Positions 1 to 8,544 of a DNA stretch of 41,223 bases are shown here, piece after piece (position 1 is the stretch's first letter; every line of letters begins with the position of its first letter). This DNA is from S34-282 sp034422075 (GTDB lineage Bacteria > Chloroflexota > Dehalococcoidia > Lucifugimonadales > Australimonadaceae). The notes beneath the pieces are model-generated. The model ran no database searches. It saw nothing but the letters and a program-made list of their open reading frames with translations, and was not told where the DNA came from. The stretch covers positions 1 to 41,223 of the forward strand of contig DAOUJX010000069.1 in assembly GCA_034422075.1 (NCBI GenBank), written 5' to 3'. The position numbers were made by a program, and so were the translations under genes.

Positions 1-2
1 TT

Positions 3-31
3 AGGGCCTTTTTGAGGCCCTTTATTTTTTT
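3..31 (+). terminator. Rho-independent terminator of an upstream gene
   Basis: A perfect 7-bp stem (AGGGCCT at 3-9 pairing with AGGCCCT at 15-21) with a 5-base loop is followed by a run almost entirely of T (22-31). It ends just before the ribosome binding site of the NYN gene, so it most likely terminates a gene lying left of the window. Confidence 0.75.
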
Positions 32-44
32 GAGGAGGCCACCG

Positions 45-860
45 ATGAACAGATTCGCTGTTTTCGTAGACGCGGGATATCTCTACGGGGCTGGTGGCGA
101 CCTCGTTCATCACACAACCGATAGGCCTAAGCTCTTTCTGAACTTCGAAGAGACGGTCTCCGGCTTAGTGGACTTGGCACGTGAGCACTCTGGCATTGGC
201 TACCTACGCACCTACTGGTACGACGGCGCTACTAATGCAAGCCCCACCCCTAGTCATATGGTCATCGCGTCTATACCCGGCGTGAAACTCCGGCTAGGCC
301 AACTCACACTTGGCAAACAGAAGGGGGTAGACTCACGAATCGTGCGCGACTTGATAGTCCTAGCACGAGACCGCGCAATTTCAGCAGCATACGTCCTGAG
401 CGGCGATGAAGACATTAGAGAAGGCGTAGCCGAGGCTCAGGATCAAGGTCTCTCGGTGGTGCTCCTAGGGATAGAGCCTCCGCCGGGGCAGCACAACCAG
501 GCGCGCTCACTCCTCAATGAAGCAGATGCCGTCATTCAGTTGACCCGTGATCAGGTAAGTCAGTGGATGGGCTTGCGTGAAGCGCCGCCTAGGCTAATGG
601 GTGATATTCCAAGCTGGCCTACCACTTCCTCAGGTAACGATGTTGAGCAAATCGGTAAGGATTTCGGAAGGTCGTGGGCAGAGGATTACCGCGAAAGAGT
701 GCCAGAGGCGCTAAGCTCAAAGCCGCGAATCCCTCTTGATGTGGACACCGCACTATTGCGCAACGCTTCCGGCAAGAAGGGTGAATTGCTCACGGAAGTC
801 GAAAGGCACGCCCTGCGCGCTGGGTTCTGGGCGGCGATTGATGAAGTGTCCCAGCTTTGA
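45..860 (+). CDS. NYN-domain (LabA/DUF88-like) putative RNase
   Basis: 271 residues. The first ~145 residues match the NYN/PIN-like nuclease fold: FVDAGYL with Asp9 near the N-terminus, YWYDG (Asp60), KGVDSRIVRDL (Asp96, Asp102) and LSGDED (Asp121, Asp123), the usual acidic metal-binding set. The C-terminal ~120 residues match nothing I recognise. The start at 45 is preferred over one inside the terminator hairpin because GAGGAGG lies 6-12 bases upstream. Family members are metal-dependent RNases or regulators, and the substrate here cannot be told. The gene is visibly poorer in G+C than mgtE-thiL to its right (two 60-base lines counted by hand gave about 52-57%, against about 72% for a thiL line), so it may belong to a separate acquired segment. 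It converges on the metallophosphoesterase gene with 13 bp between stops. Confidence 0.8.
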   Translation: MNRFAVFVDAGYLYGAGGDLVHHTTDRPKLFLNFEETVSGLVDLAREHSGIGYLRTYWYDGATNASPTPSHMVIASIPGVKLRLGQLTLGKQKGVDSRIVRDLIVLARDRAISAAYVLSGDEDIREGVAEAQDQGLSVVLLGIEPPPGQHNQARSLLNEADAVIQLTRDQVSQWMGLREAPPRLMGDIPSWPTTSSGNDVEQIGKDFGRSWAEDYRERVPEALSSKPRIPLDVDTALLRNASGKKGELLTEVERHALRAGFWAAIDEVSQL

Positions 861-873
861 ACGCCGCGCGCCG

Positions 874-1599
874 CTAACGCCCAACGCTTAGGCGGGCGAT
901 AAGGGCATCGGGCAGGCCGTGCTCCACCATGAGGCGCTGCGTGAGAGCGATGTCATACTGCACACGGTGTAGGGTAAGCAGGCCCGTGCCGCTGTCGTAG
1001 ACCGCATATGCGGCGCGGGGGTCGCCATCGCGCGGCTGGCCGACGCTGCCCGGGTTGGCCACGATCCTGGCCTCCTCAACCTCGACGGCCAGCGTGTCAA
1101 GCCCGGGGCGCAGGACTCCCTCTCCCTCACGGCATACGAATTGCAGATGGGAGTGGCCGACGAGCACGGCGGATGCGCCGGTGTAGTACCAAGCATCGTC
1201 AGCCTGCGGATACGAGAGCAAGTAGTCCCAAAGCGGGTCGATGGGGGTGCCATGGACGAGCACAAAGGGCGCTTGGTAGGCAGTTGTGTCCAGCGCAGCG
1301 AGGTATGCATGCGATTCGTCGTCCAACTGCTCCATCGTCCAGCGGCACGCTTGAGCGGCGTAGGGATTGAATACCTCTAGGCCAACCTCTCCGACCGCCG
1401 CCGCGTCGTGATTGCCCTTGATGGCAACGGCATTCAGGGAGCGCAGGCGCTCGATACAGGCGGCGGGCTCGGGACCATAGCCGACGGTATCGCCCAGGCA
1501 CCAGACGCCGTCGAGCGAGATGAAGCGTTCGGCGTCGGCCATGACGGCCTCCAACGCAGCGAGATTCGCGTGCACATCGCTGACGACGAGATACCGCAT
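874..1599 (-). CDS. Calcineurin-like metallophosphoesterase
   Basis: 241 residues, the usual length for single-domain YfcE/diadenosine-tetraphosphatase-like phosphoesterases. All metal-binding motifs are present in order: SDVH at the N-terminus (Asp8, His10), GDTVGYGP (Asp37), GNHD (62-65), His116 in VLVHG, and GHSH (148-151). No signal peptide or membrane segment is visible, so it should be cytoplasmic. The substrate (cyclic nucleotide, phosphodiester or phosphoprotein) cannot be assigned from sequence. It is divergent from mgtE with 75 bp between the starts, which must hold both promoters. Confidence 0.9.
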   Translation of the reverse strand: MRYLVVSDVHANLAALEAVMADAERFISLDGVWCLGDTVGYGPEPAACIERLRSLNAVAIKGNHDAAAVGEVGLEVFNPYAAQACRWTMEQLDDESHAYLAALDTTAYQAPFVLVHGTPIDPLWDYLLSYPQADDAWYYTGASAVLVGHSHLQFVCREGEGVLRPGLDTLAVEVEEARIVANPGSVGQPRDGDPRAAYAVYDSGTGLLTLHRVQYDIALTQRLMVEHGLPDALIARLSVGR

Positions 1600-1674
1600 C
1601 GCTACAGTGTATCGCCGTTATAGTGAGAGGCAGCGACTGCGGCAGCTTGCAACGATCTGGGTAAGAGGTGCGCC

Positions 1675-3069
1675 ATGGATGAACGACCCATGACGGAGAA
1701 CGACAGGCCGGAGCCGCTGCCGCCCGAGTATGGCGCCATCGACGCGGCGGTCAGCGCTGTCCGCGAGGCGCTTGCGTATGGAAATGCAACAGCGGCGGTT
1801 GCAGCCGTAGCTGAGCTGCCTCCGGCCGATACAAGCGACGTGCTCATTGAGCTTTCTGAAGAGGAGCGCGCGCTGCTGCTCACCTCCTTGCCGCCCGAGT
1901 TTGCAGCCGAGGTCATCGGCGAGATGGGGCGTGAGGATGCGTCGGAGGCCGTGGACGCGGTAGAGCCAGAACAGCTCGCCGACATCCTGGACGCCGCCGA
2001 CCCTGAAGTGGCTGTGGACGTCCTCAAGGACCTCGACCCCGACAAGGCGGAGTTGACCCTGGGCTCGATGGACGAAGCGGCAGCGGTCATCCCGCTGCTG
2101 GACTACGCCGACGATACGGCGGGCGGGCGAATGTCGACCGACTACGTCGCGGTAAGCCCCGGGACGATCGCATCCAACGCGCTCGACATCTTGCGCCTCC
2201 GCGGCGACGAGGCGGAGGACTACCGCTACGTGTACGTCGTTGACGAGCAAGGAGTGCTCACCGGCGTTCTGACGATTCGGCGCCTGGCGCTTGCGCGCGA
2301 GCAGACGCCCGTGTCCGAGGTTGCGAACCCCGAGCCAGTTCGAGTGAGCACGGATACCGACCAGGAGGAGTGTGCACGCCTCGTCAGGCGCTACGACCTG
2401 CCCGAACTGCCCGTCATCGACGACAGCGGGCGCCTCGTCGGAGTGCTCGACCGCGATAGCCTCGTCGATGTCGCAGCGGAGGAGGACACGGAGGACATGC
2501 TCCGTATCGCAGCGGCGGCGGGCGACAGGCTTAGCGGCTCCCGTAGGCGTTCCATTCGCCGCCGGATGCCCTGGCTGTTGGTTAATCTTGGCACCACGTT
2601 CTTGGCGGCCGCCGTCGTCGGAGCATTCGAGTCGACTATCGCCAAGGTTGTCGTGCTGGCTGCCTTCCTACCGGTGATCGCCGGACAGGGCGGAATAGCG
2701 GGTACGCAGACGCTGACACTCGTCATCCGCGCGATCGCGCTCGATGAGCCGTCGGTGCGGCATGTGCGGCGGCTCCTGTGGCGCGAGGTGGTGCTGGGCG
2801 TCGTACACGGCGTCGTGCTCGCGGTCTTCGTCGCGCTCGCAGCGATTGCGTGGCAACGGAACGCAACGCTGGGGCTGGTGTTGGCGCTGGCCATGGTCGG
2901 AAACATGATCGTGGCCGCCGTCGTTGGGGGCGGCGTCCCATTGCTGCTTCGCCGCATGCGCATGGATCCCGCCGTATCTTCGGCGGTGGTGGTGACCACT
3001 GCGACGGACGTGCTCGGCTTCCTGCTGTTCCTAGGGCTGGCTACAGCGTTTCTGTCGCTGCTCATGTAG
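1675..3069 (+). CDS. mgtE: MgtE-family magnesium transporter
   Basis: 464 residues, normal for MgtE, a homodimeric Mg2+-gated Mg2+ channel of the inner membrane. Order: acidic helical N domain (about 25-150, rich in EEER and LPPEFAAEVI-type repeats), two CBS domains (about 155-280; GRMSTDYVAV and LPVIDDSGRLVGVLDRDSL), a plug-helix stretch rich in Arg, then about five membrane helices (300-464) with FLPVIAGQGGIAGTQ and a C-terminal TATDVLGFLLFLGLA containing the conserved pore Asp. AAGAGG lies just upstream of the ATG; a second in-frame ATG five codons in is also possible. thiL follows after 27 bp. Confidence 0.95.
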   Translation: MDERPMTENDRPEPLPPEYGAIDAAVSAVREALAYGNATAAVAAVAELPPADTSDVLIELSEEERALLLTSLPPEFAAEVIGEMGREDASEAVDAVEPEQLADILDAADPEVAVDVLKDLDPDKAELTLGSMDEAAAVIPLLDYADDTAGGRMSTDYVAVSPGTIASNALDILRLRGDEAEDYRYVYVVDEQGVLTGVLTIRRLALAREQTPVSEVANPEPVRVSTDTDQEECARLVRRYDLPELPVIDDSGRLVGVLDRDSLVDVAAEEDTEDMLRIAAAAGDRLSGSRRRSIRRRMPWLLVNLGTTFLAAAVVGAFESTIAKVVVLAAFLPVIAGQGGIAGTQTLTLVIRAIALDEPSVRHVRRLLWREVVLGVVHGVVLAVFVALAAIAWQRNATLGLVLALAMVGNMIVAAVVGGGVPLLLRRMRMDPAVSSAVVVTTATDVLGFLLFLGLATAFLSLLM

Positions 3070-3096
3070 GAGCGTGCCGCGCGTATAATCGCACGC

Positions 3097-4095
3097 ATGA
3101 CGACCGTGGGCGACATTGGAGAGGCCGGGCTCATCGAACGACTGGGAAAGCAGGTCGCCGAGGCACGGCTACAGCCGCCGGCCCACCCGGGATTCAGGCT
3201 GCGTTTGGGCATCGGCGACGATGCGGCCGCATGGCACATGGACACCTGCACCGAGGTCGCCACGACCGACACGATGGTCGAGGGCGTTCACTTCACGCCC
3301 CAGACCACCCCCTGGCGCGACGTTGGGTGGAAGCTCATCGCGGCCAACTTGAGCGACATTGCGTCGATGGGCGCGACGCCCCTGACGGCAATCGTCACGC
3401 TGGGCCTGCCTTCCGACCTACCGGTCGGCGCCATCGACGATTTGTACGCAGGCATACTGGAAGGGTGCCTCGAGCATCGCTGCCTCCTCGTCGGGGGCGA
3501 CATCGTGAGCGCGCAAACCGCCTTTGCAACGATCGCGATGATGGGCGCATGCCTGTCCGAGCCGCTGCGCAGGACCGCGGCGCGCCCGGGCGATCTGCTG
3601 GCCGTCACTGGGCCGCTCGGCGCTTCCGCCGGGGGCTTGGCAATCCTTCGATCAAACCGCGCCGTCGATGAGCCGGGGAGTGCGCTCATCCACGCTCATC
3701 GTAGGCCGCAGCCGCGCATCGAGACAGGGCAGATCATCGCGCAAGCCGGGATCCGCTGCGCAATGGACATATCGGACGGGCTCGTCATCGATTTGCGCAA
3801 GCTGGGCACCGCCAGCGGCGTCGGGCTGCAGGTGCAAGCATCGGCCATCCCCGTGGCAGACGACCTTGCACTGGCAGGCCTCTCCGACCCGCTGCAGTAC
3901 GCGCTGAGGGGCGGCGAGGATTACGAGTTGGCGTTCACCGGCCCAAGGCGCGTGGTCAACCATGTGCTCACGGGACTGCCGTCTGGCGCGGTCATCGGCG
4001 AGGTAACGGCATCAACCCCCGGGGACGTCACGGTGCTCGCGGACGACGGAAGCGCGCTGGACGTCAGCAACGGGGGATGGGAGCATCTGCGCTGA
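3097..4095 (+). CDS. thiL: Thiamine-monophosphate kinase
   Basis: 332 residues. ThiL phosphorylates thiamine monophosphate to thiamine diphosphate with ATP, the last step of cofactor synthesis. Seen: GIGDDAA near residue 48, TTDTMVEGVHF, KLIAANLSDIASMGATP, a glycine-rich DLLAVTGPLGASAGG, MDISDGLVIDL and GGEDYELAF, all ThiL/PurM-superfamily motifs in the expected order. It overlaps tsaE by 19 nt, suggesting a thiL-tsaE-tsaB transcript. thiE of the same pathway is encoded far away at the right end of the window. Confidence 0.95.
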   Translation: MTTVGDIGEAGLIERLGKQVAEARLQPPAHPGFRLRLGIGDDAAAWHMDTCTEVATTDTMVEGVHFTPQTTPWRDVGWKLIAANLSDIASMGATPLTAIVTLGLPSDLPVGAIDDLYAGILEGCLEHRCLLVGGDIVSAQTAFATIAMMGACLSEPLRRTAARPGDLLAVTGPLGASAGGLAILRSNRAVDEPGSALIHAHRRPQPRIETGQIIAQAGIRCAMDISDGLVIDLRKLGTASGVGLQVQASAIPVADDLALAGLSDPLQYALRGGEDYELAFTGPRRVVNHVLTGLPSGAVIGEVTASTPGDVTVLADDGSALDVSNGGWEHLR

Positions 4096-4553
4096 GCGGC
4101 CTCGTCCTTCGCTCCCCGGATGAGACGATGGCGCTCGGGCACCGGCTGGGCGCAGCGGTAGCGCCGGGCGACTGCATCTTGCTGCGCGGCGAGTTGGGCG
4201 CCGGCAAGACGACGCTTGCCAAGGGCATCGCCCAAGGCCTTGGTGTTACCGACTACGTCCACAGTCCTACGTTCGTCATCGTCCACCGCTACGCCGGGCG
4301 GCTGCCCATGTTCCATATCGATCTCTACCGCACCGAGGGCCTGCTGGAGGCGCACGACCTGGCGATCGAGGAGATGCTCGAACAGGGCGTCGTTGCCGCC
4401 GAATGGCCGGAGCGTGCCATCGAGGCGTTTCCCGCAGAGCATCTCGAATTGGCCTTGTCCTTCGACAGCGATCCCGAAACGCGACTGGTGGCGGCGGCGG
4501 CCACGGACGCGCGCCATCGACGCCTGGCGGATGCAATCGGGGCGCAGGTCTAG
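4077..4553 (+). CDS. tsaE: tRNA t6A biosynthesis ATPase TsaE
   Basis: 158 residues, typical length. TsaE is the small P-loop ATPase that works with TsaB and TsaD to make N6-threonylcarbamoyl-adenosine at A37 of ANN-decoding tRNAs. Walker A is GELGAGKTT; the family signatures SPTFVIVHRY, FHIDLYR and AAEWPER follow in order. The start overlaps the end of thiL, and tsaB begins 3 bp after its stop. tsaD is not in the window. Confidence 0.93.
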   Translation: MGASALSGLVLRSPDETMALGHRLGAAVAPGDCILLRGELGAGKTTLAKGIAQGLGVTDYVHSPTFVIVHRYAGRLPMFHIDLYRTEGLLEAHDLAIEEMLEQGVVAAEWPERAIEAFPAEHLELALSFDSDPETRLVAAAATDARHRRLADAIGAQV

Positions 4554-4556
4554 CGC

Positions 4557-5276
4557 ATGTATCTCATCATCGATTCGACGACAAGGGCAGGTGCGGTCGG
4601 CCTCTGGCAGCCCGGAGCCGGACTGCGCGCATCGCGCACCTGGGAATCGACGCACAACCATACGGCGGAGCTGGCGCCCGCCATCGACGCCATCCTAGTC
4701 GAGGCAGGTTTGTCGCCGACGAGCATCGCCGGCATCGGCGTGGGGATTGGGCCGGGAGGATTCAGCGCGCTGCGGGCGGGCCTTGGCGTCGCCAAAGGCC
4801 TGGCCTTCTCGCTCGGCGTGCCGATAGCAGGCGTCGACACCCTCGAGGCTGCCGCCTACCCGTTTCGCACTGACGCGGCGACGATATGCGCGCTGCTGCC
4901 AGCGGGGCGCGAGTTGGTGGCATGGGCGATGTTCCAGAGCGAAGCAGGCAGTTGGGCGCGCATATCTGACGACCAGGTCACAGCGCTAGAAGACGTGTTG
5001 GACGCTGTGGACCGCGGCGCACTCTTCGTCGGGGAAGCGGCAACGGCGGCTCGCGACGCGATTGCGGCGCGGCTTGGCAATAGGGCGGCATTCGCGGATA
5101 GCGACGGGCTGCTCGTGCGGCTCGCAGGTGTGGCGGAGTTGGCGCTCGCCCAGCTGGAACGAAGAGAGTCGAGCCCCATCGCGGCGCTTCAGCCCAACTA
5201 CGTCCGGCCGCCGAGCATCGGCGCACCGGGCGGCCCGCGGCGCGTCAAGCATGGGGGTACTTCGCCGAGGCGCTAA
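4557..5276 (+). CDS. tsaB: tRNA t6A biosynthesis protein TsaB
   Basis: 239 residues. TsaB is the inactive TsaD paralogue of the ASKHA fold that scaffolds the t6A complex. The N-terminus (LIIDSTTRAGAVGL) and GIGPGGFSALRAGLGVAKGLA, then GVDTLEAAA, are the diagnostic TsaB segments; the metal-binding histidines of TsaD are absent, as expected. The C-terminal ~20 residues, after the LQPNYVRPP motif, are a basic tail that looks disordered. It lies 3 bp after tsaE. Confidence 0.93.
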   Translation: MYLIIDSTTRAGAVGLWQPGAGLRASRTWESTHNHTAELAPAIDAILVEAGLSPTSIAGIGVGIGPGGFSALRAGLGVAKGLAFSLGVPIAGVDTLEAAAYPFRTDAATICALLPAGRELVAWAMFQSEAGSWARISDDQVTALEDVLDAVDRGALFVGEAATAARDAIAARLGNRAAFADSDGLLVRLAGVAELALAQLERRESSPIAALQPNYVRPPSIGAPGGPRRVKHGGTSPRR

Positions 5277-5341
5277 CCGGGGTGTGATAGCCTCCAATTG
5301 CGGCGGTTGCCGCGACTCGACCTCAAGGAGACAGCCTCCGC

Positions 5342-5794
5342 ATGGAGCGCACGCTCGTACTGCTCAAGCCCGACACGCTCCAGCGGGGCCTCGCCGGGCA
5401 ACTCATCAGCCGGCTCGAGGGCAGAGGCCTCAAGATAGTCGGGCTCAAGATGCTGCAAATGGACATGGACTTGGCCCGCCGCCACTATGCGGCGCACGTG
5501 GACAAGCCCTTCTTCCAACCCCTAGCCGCATTCATGACCTCCCGCCCCATCGTCGCGATGGCGGTCGAGGGCAACAACGCGGTGGAGGTCGTCCGCACGA
5601 CGATGGGCGCCACCGACCCGCAGAAGGCCGCACCCGGCACGATCCGCGGCGACCTGGCGCAGGACATCGGGCGCAACCTCATCCACGGCTCGGACTCCCC
5701 AGAGGCAGCAGAGCGCGAGTTGGGGATTTTCTTCGAGGCGGGGGAGTTGCTCGGCTACGACCTGGACGCGCAGCCGTGGATCACTGAATCCTGA
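5342..5794 (+). CDS. ndk: Nucleoside diphosphate kinase
   Basis: 150 residues, normal NDK length. It transfers the gamma-phosphate between NTPs and NDPs through a phosphohistidine. Seen: MERTLVLLKPDTLQRG with Lys9, RHYAAHVDKPFF, and the active site NLIHGSDSPEAAERE with His115. An AAGGAG ribosome site lies 13 bases upstream of the ATG. The 3' end overlaps the convergent rsfS gene by 14 bp. Confidence 0.96.
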   Translation: MERTLVLLKPDTLQRGLAGQLISRLEGRGLKIVGLKMLQMDMDLARRHYAAHVDKPFFQPLAAFMTSRPIVAMAVEGNNAVEVVRTTMGATDPQKAAPGTIRGDLAQDIGRNLIHGSDSPEAAERELGIFFEAGELLGYDLDAQPWITES

Positions 5795-6149
5795 CCACCT
5801 GCCTGCCCGCGCTCCAGAGCTGCTCCAAGCGATAGAACGCGCGCTGCTCTTCGCTGAAAATGTGGACTACGACCTCGGTGAAGTCGAGGAGCACCCATCC
5901 TGACGCGATCGTCCCCTCGCGGTGGTGGAGCGGCCAGCGGTTGTGGTCGAGCGCGTAGTCGAGTTCCTCGGACAGCGTCTGGAGCTGACGCGGGTTGTCG
6001 GCACTCATGATGACCAGGTAGTCGGCAAAGGACGTAACGCCGCGCACGTCGAGCAGAACGATGTCCGCCGCCTGGTAGTCGGACGCTACCTCGACAGCGG
6101 CGCGGGCGGCCTCCAACGCATCGGGGCGCGCGGGCTCGGCCTGCGTCAC
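5781..6149 (-). CDS. rsfS: Ribosomal silencing factor RsfS
   Basis: 122 residues, standard for RsfS (Iojap/DUF143), which binds uL14 on the large ribosomal subunit and blocks subunit joining under nutrient limitation. Key segments: DIVLLDVRGVTSFADY, a region equivalent to SGDNPRQLQ, then GWVLLDFTEVVVHIFSEEQR and FYRLEQLW. It converges on ndk with a 14-bp overlap and is divergent from mnmA across a 164-bp gap. Confidence 0.94.
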   Translation of the reverse strand: MTQAEPARPDALEAARAAVEVASDYQAADIVLLDVRGVTSFADYLVIMSADNPRQLQTLSEELDYALDHNRWPLHHREGTIASGWVLLDFTEVVVHIFSEEQRAFYRLEQLWSAGRQVVRIQ

Positions 6150-6313
6150 GCGCCAGCCTCCAACGGAGCGCGCAAGTTCAATGAGGAGGCAACGCGGCGG
6201 ACAGGTGGCTGACTACAAGCCCGCACTAGCCGAATCCCGGTTTCACGCTTCAATGTCGCCACTAGCCAAATTATAACGAGCCGCATGAGAAGGCGTGCTG
6301 TAGGCTATAAGGG

Positions 6314-7399
6314 ATGAACCAGGGCAATTCCACCACGCGCGTTGTCGTCGCGATGTCGGGCGGCGTCGACTCGTCGGTAGCGGCCTACTTGCTCGCCCAG
6401 AGGGGCTACGACGTGCTGGGCGTCACGATGCGGCTGTGGTCGGACGACAACCCGGACACTGCGGGGCACCGCGGATGCTGTTCGCTCGACGACATCGAGG
6501 ACGCGCGCCGCGCCGCTGCTGCGATAGGCATCCCGCACTACGTCCTCGACGTGCGGCGCGCGTTTCGCGCCCACGTGATGGACTACTTCATAAGCGAGTA
6601 TCGCAAGGGGCGGACGCCTCACCCGTGCATCGCGTGCAACGACCGCATCAAGTTCGACTTCCTGCTGCGCAGGGCCGAGGCGCTAGGCGCAGCGTTCGTC
6701 GCGACCGGCCACTACGCACGCATCGCGTACGTCAACGGCGCCTACCGGCTGCTGCGCGGCATCGACGCTTCCAAGGACCAGTCATATGTCCTGTTCGGCC
6801 TGGCACAGGAGCAGCTGCGTCGCGTCCTTTTCCCTGTCGGCGAGTACGGCAAAGCGGAGATTCGGAGGATGGCGGCGGAAGCAGGGCTGCACTTGGCCGA
6901 CAAGGCGGACAGCCAGGAGATTTGCTTCATCCCGCAGGGCGACTACCGCGAGTTCCTGCGCAAGGAGGTCGTGCCGCAGCCAGGTGAGCTGGTCGACACC
7001 AAGGGACGCGTCCTCGGCGAGCACCCCGGGATCGAGTTCTTCACCATCGGGCAGCGGCGCGGCCTCGGAGTTGCGACGGGCGAGCGCCTGTTCGTGACAC
7101 GCATCGACCCCGAGAGCAGGCGCGTCGTGCTCGGCGGCGAGGACGACCTGCTGGCAAAGAGCGTGGGCATCGGCGCAGTGCGCTATGCGTCCATCAATCC
7201 TCCGCGCGAGCCGGTGCGCGTCCACGCCAAGGTGCGCTACAGCACCCCGCCTCTTCCCGGTACGTTGGAGCCAGACGAGGACAGCGCAGTCTTCCGTTTC
7301 GACGCACCGCAGCGCGCCATTACGCCAGGTCAGGCCGCCGTTTTCTACGACGGTGATGAGGTCATCGGCGGTGGCTACATCAAAGGCGCGCGAGACTAG
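6314..7399 (+). CDS. mnmA: tRNA-specific 2-thiouridylase MnmA
   Basis: 361 residues. MnmA thiolates U34 of tRNA-Lys/Glu/Gln using a persulfide relay and ATP. Seen: PP-loop AMSGGVDSSVAA (about 13-25), HPCIACNDRIKF with the catalytic cysteine, ATGHYARI, SKDQSYVLFGL, DSQEICFIPQGDYREF with the second catalytic cysteine, and FTIGQRRGLG. The ribosome site is poor: a TATAAGGG stretch directly abuts the ATG, so a leaderless or near-leaderless transcript is possible. rnhB starts about 10 bp after its stop. Confidence 0.96.
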   Translation: MNQGNSTTRVVVAMSGGVDSSVAAYLLAQRGYDVLGVTMRLWSDDNPDTAGHRGCCSLDDIEDARRAAAAIGIPHYVLDVRRAFRAHVMDYFISEYRKGRTPHPCIACNDRIKFDFLLRRAEALGAAFVATGHYARIAYVNGAYRLLRGIDASKDQSYVLFGLAQEQLRRVLFPVGEYGKAEIRRMAAEAGLHLADKADSQEICFIPQGDYREFLRKEVVPQPGELVDTKGRVLGEHPGIEFFTIGQRRGLGVATGERLFVTRIDPESRRVVLGGEDDLLAKSVGIGAVRYASINPPREPVRVHAKVRYSTPPLPGTLEPDEDSAVFRFDAPQRAITPGQAAVFYDGDEVIGGGYIKGARD

Positions 7400-7409
7400 G
7401 CGCGCAAAA

Positions 7410-8063
7410 GTGGCGTACCCCCGCCTTGTGGCTACACAGGCGGAGGAGCGCGCCCTCTGGGAGGCGGGATACGCGCTCGTGGCGGGCGTCGACGAGGTAG
7501 GACGCGGGCCCCTCGCTGGGCCAGTCGTAGCCGCAGCCGTCGTTCTCCCTGACTTAGCAGATGTGGACGAGCCGGAACTCCACCTTGTGCGCGACTCCAA
7601 GAAGCTGAGTGCGAAGCAGCGCGAGCGCGCCGCGCAGATCGTGCGCCGTATCGCCGTCGGCGTGTCGATTGGTGAGGCGCCCTCTGACGCTGTCGACGAG
7701 ATTGGCATCATTCCCGCGACGCGGCTCGCCATGCGCCGGGGGCTGGACGGGCTTCCGGCATCGCCCAACCACCTCATCGTGGACGGCAAGGCGTGCATCG
7801 ACTGGCAACTCACGCCGTGCATGGCGCTCGTGAAGGCCGACATGCTGTGCTCGGCTGTGGCCGCAGCATCTATCCTCGCTAAGGTGCACCGCGATGCAAT
7901 CATGCGCGAGATGGACGCGCGCTACCCTGGCTACGGATTCGCCGCGCACAAGGGCTACGCCGCGGCATCGCACCTGCGCGCACTTGAGCGGCTAGGTCCT
8001 AGCCCCATACACCGCCGCACCTTCTCGCCATTGCGCGCCGCGCTGCTGCGGGTGGATGCCTAG
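7410..8063 (+). CDS. rnhB: Ribonuclease HII
   Basis: 217 residues from a GTG at 7410 (a second GTG at 7428 is possible; no ATG lies between the mnmA stop and the catalytic motif). RNase HII cleaves the RNA strand of RNA:DNA hybrids and single ribonucleotides in DNA. Seen: VAGVDEVGRGPLAGP with the acidic pair, DSKKLSAKQRE, VKADMLCSAVAAASILAKVHRD, YPGYGFAAHKGY and the C-terminal GPSPIHRRTF. Its stop overlaps the start of the yraN remnant in the common rnhB-yraN order. Confidence 0.94.
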   Translation: MAYPRLVATQAEERALWEAGYALVAGVDEVGRGPLAGPVVAAAVVLPDLADVDEPELHLVRDSKKLSAKQRERAAQIVRRIAVGVSIGEAPSDAVDEIGIIPATRLAMRRGLDGLPASPNHLIVDGKACIDWQLTPCMALVKADMLCSAVAAASILAKVHRDAIMREMDARYPGYGFAAHKGYAAASHLRALERLGPSPIHRRTFSPLRAALLRVDA

Positions 8064-8255
8064 CGCGCGGCCGACTTGGTGAAACGCCGACCGTCGAGTA
8101 CCTGCGCCGTCATGCATGCGAGTGCTCCTCCGCAACTTCCGTACCTGTTGCGGAGACGTGGTCAGATCGTGGCGGCGGATGCGAACAGCCTGGTGTCCGT
8201 CGAGGTGCGCACGTGGCGCGCCGACCTGAACACGTCTAGGCAGGCCAAGCCCTAG
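8056..8255 (+). pseudogene. yraN: Decayed, truncated YraN (UPF0102) gene
   Basis: Three consecutive frames each carry a piece of a YraN-like nuclease in the right order: MPSARP then LGETPTVEYLRRHAC (about 8075-8119), VLLRNFRTCCGDVV (about 8122-8163) and ADANSLVSVEVRTWRAD (about 8172-8225). These match the family pattern LGE..A..YL...G..IL.RN.R...GEIDLI..D...LVFVEV+TR. At least two frameshifts separate them, a stop follows at 8253, and the C-terminal half of the family is missing. Position right after rnhB, its usual neighbour, supports the call. The loss coincides with the edge of the low-GC island. Confidence 0.72.
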
Positions 8256-8544
8256 CCAGAGGTTAGGCAATAATATGGGCTGCCCGAAAGATCCCAAGGC
8301 AAGCGCGAGGCCGATTTACGCCAGCGGCGTGCTGGGGTCGGCCAATAATATCAACTTGGATCAGCGTACCATTTGCGGCATGCCACAGAGCTGAGGAGAG
8401 AGTCTTAGACGTGGTGCGGTGTGGGGGTGCGGCCTAAGTTGCCGCAGCGGACCTTGGCTCGAGGTAATTCTGTTAGGGTGGCCAAACGACTCCCACTCTG
8501 GCTGCACATGGTCTTATGAGGGAGGCCAGTTTCGCATTTGTAGA
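8256..8544. other. Non-coding stretch at the left edge of the island
   Basis: No convincing coding frame, tRNA or terminator was seen here. Composition drops toward the island. A 9-base string CAATAATAT occurs twice about 75 bases apart (near 8268 and 8343). No target-site duplication matching the right edge beside dcd was found. Confidence 0.4.

Noticed and set aside
6270..6275. Perfect TATAAT on the minus strand upstream of rsfS
   Set aside because: No acceptable -35 box at 16-18 bp, and it is about 120 bases from the start; probably chance in a short AT-rich stretch.
8256..8544. tRNA or attachment site at the island edge
   Set aside because: No cloverleaf or CCA-type end was recognised and no direct repeat matches the dcd side; the short CAATAATAT repeat is only local.
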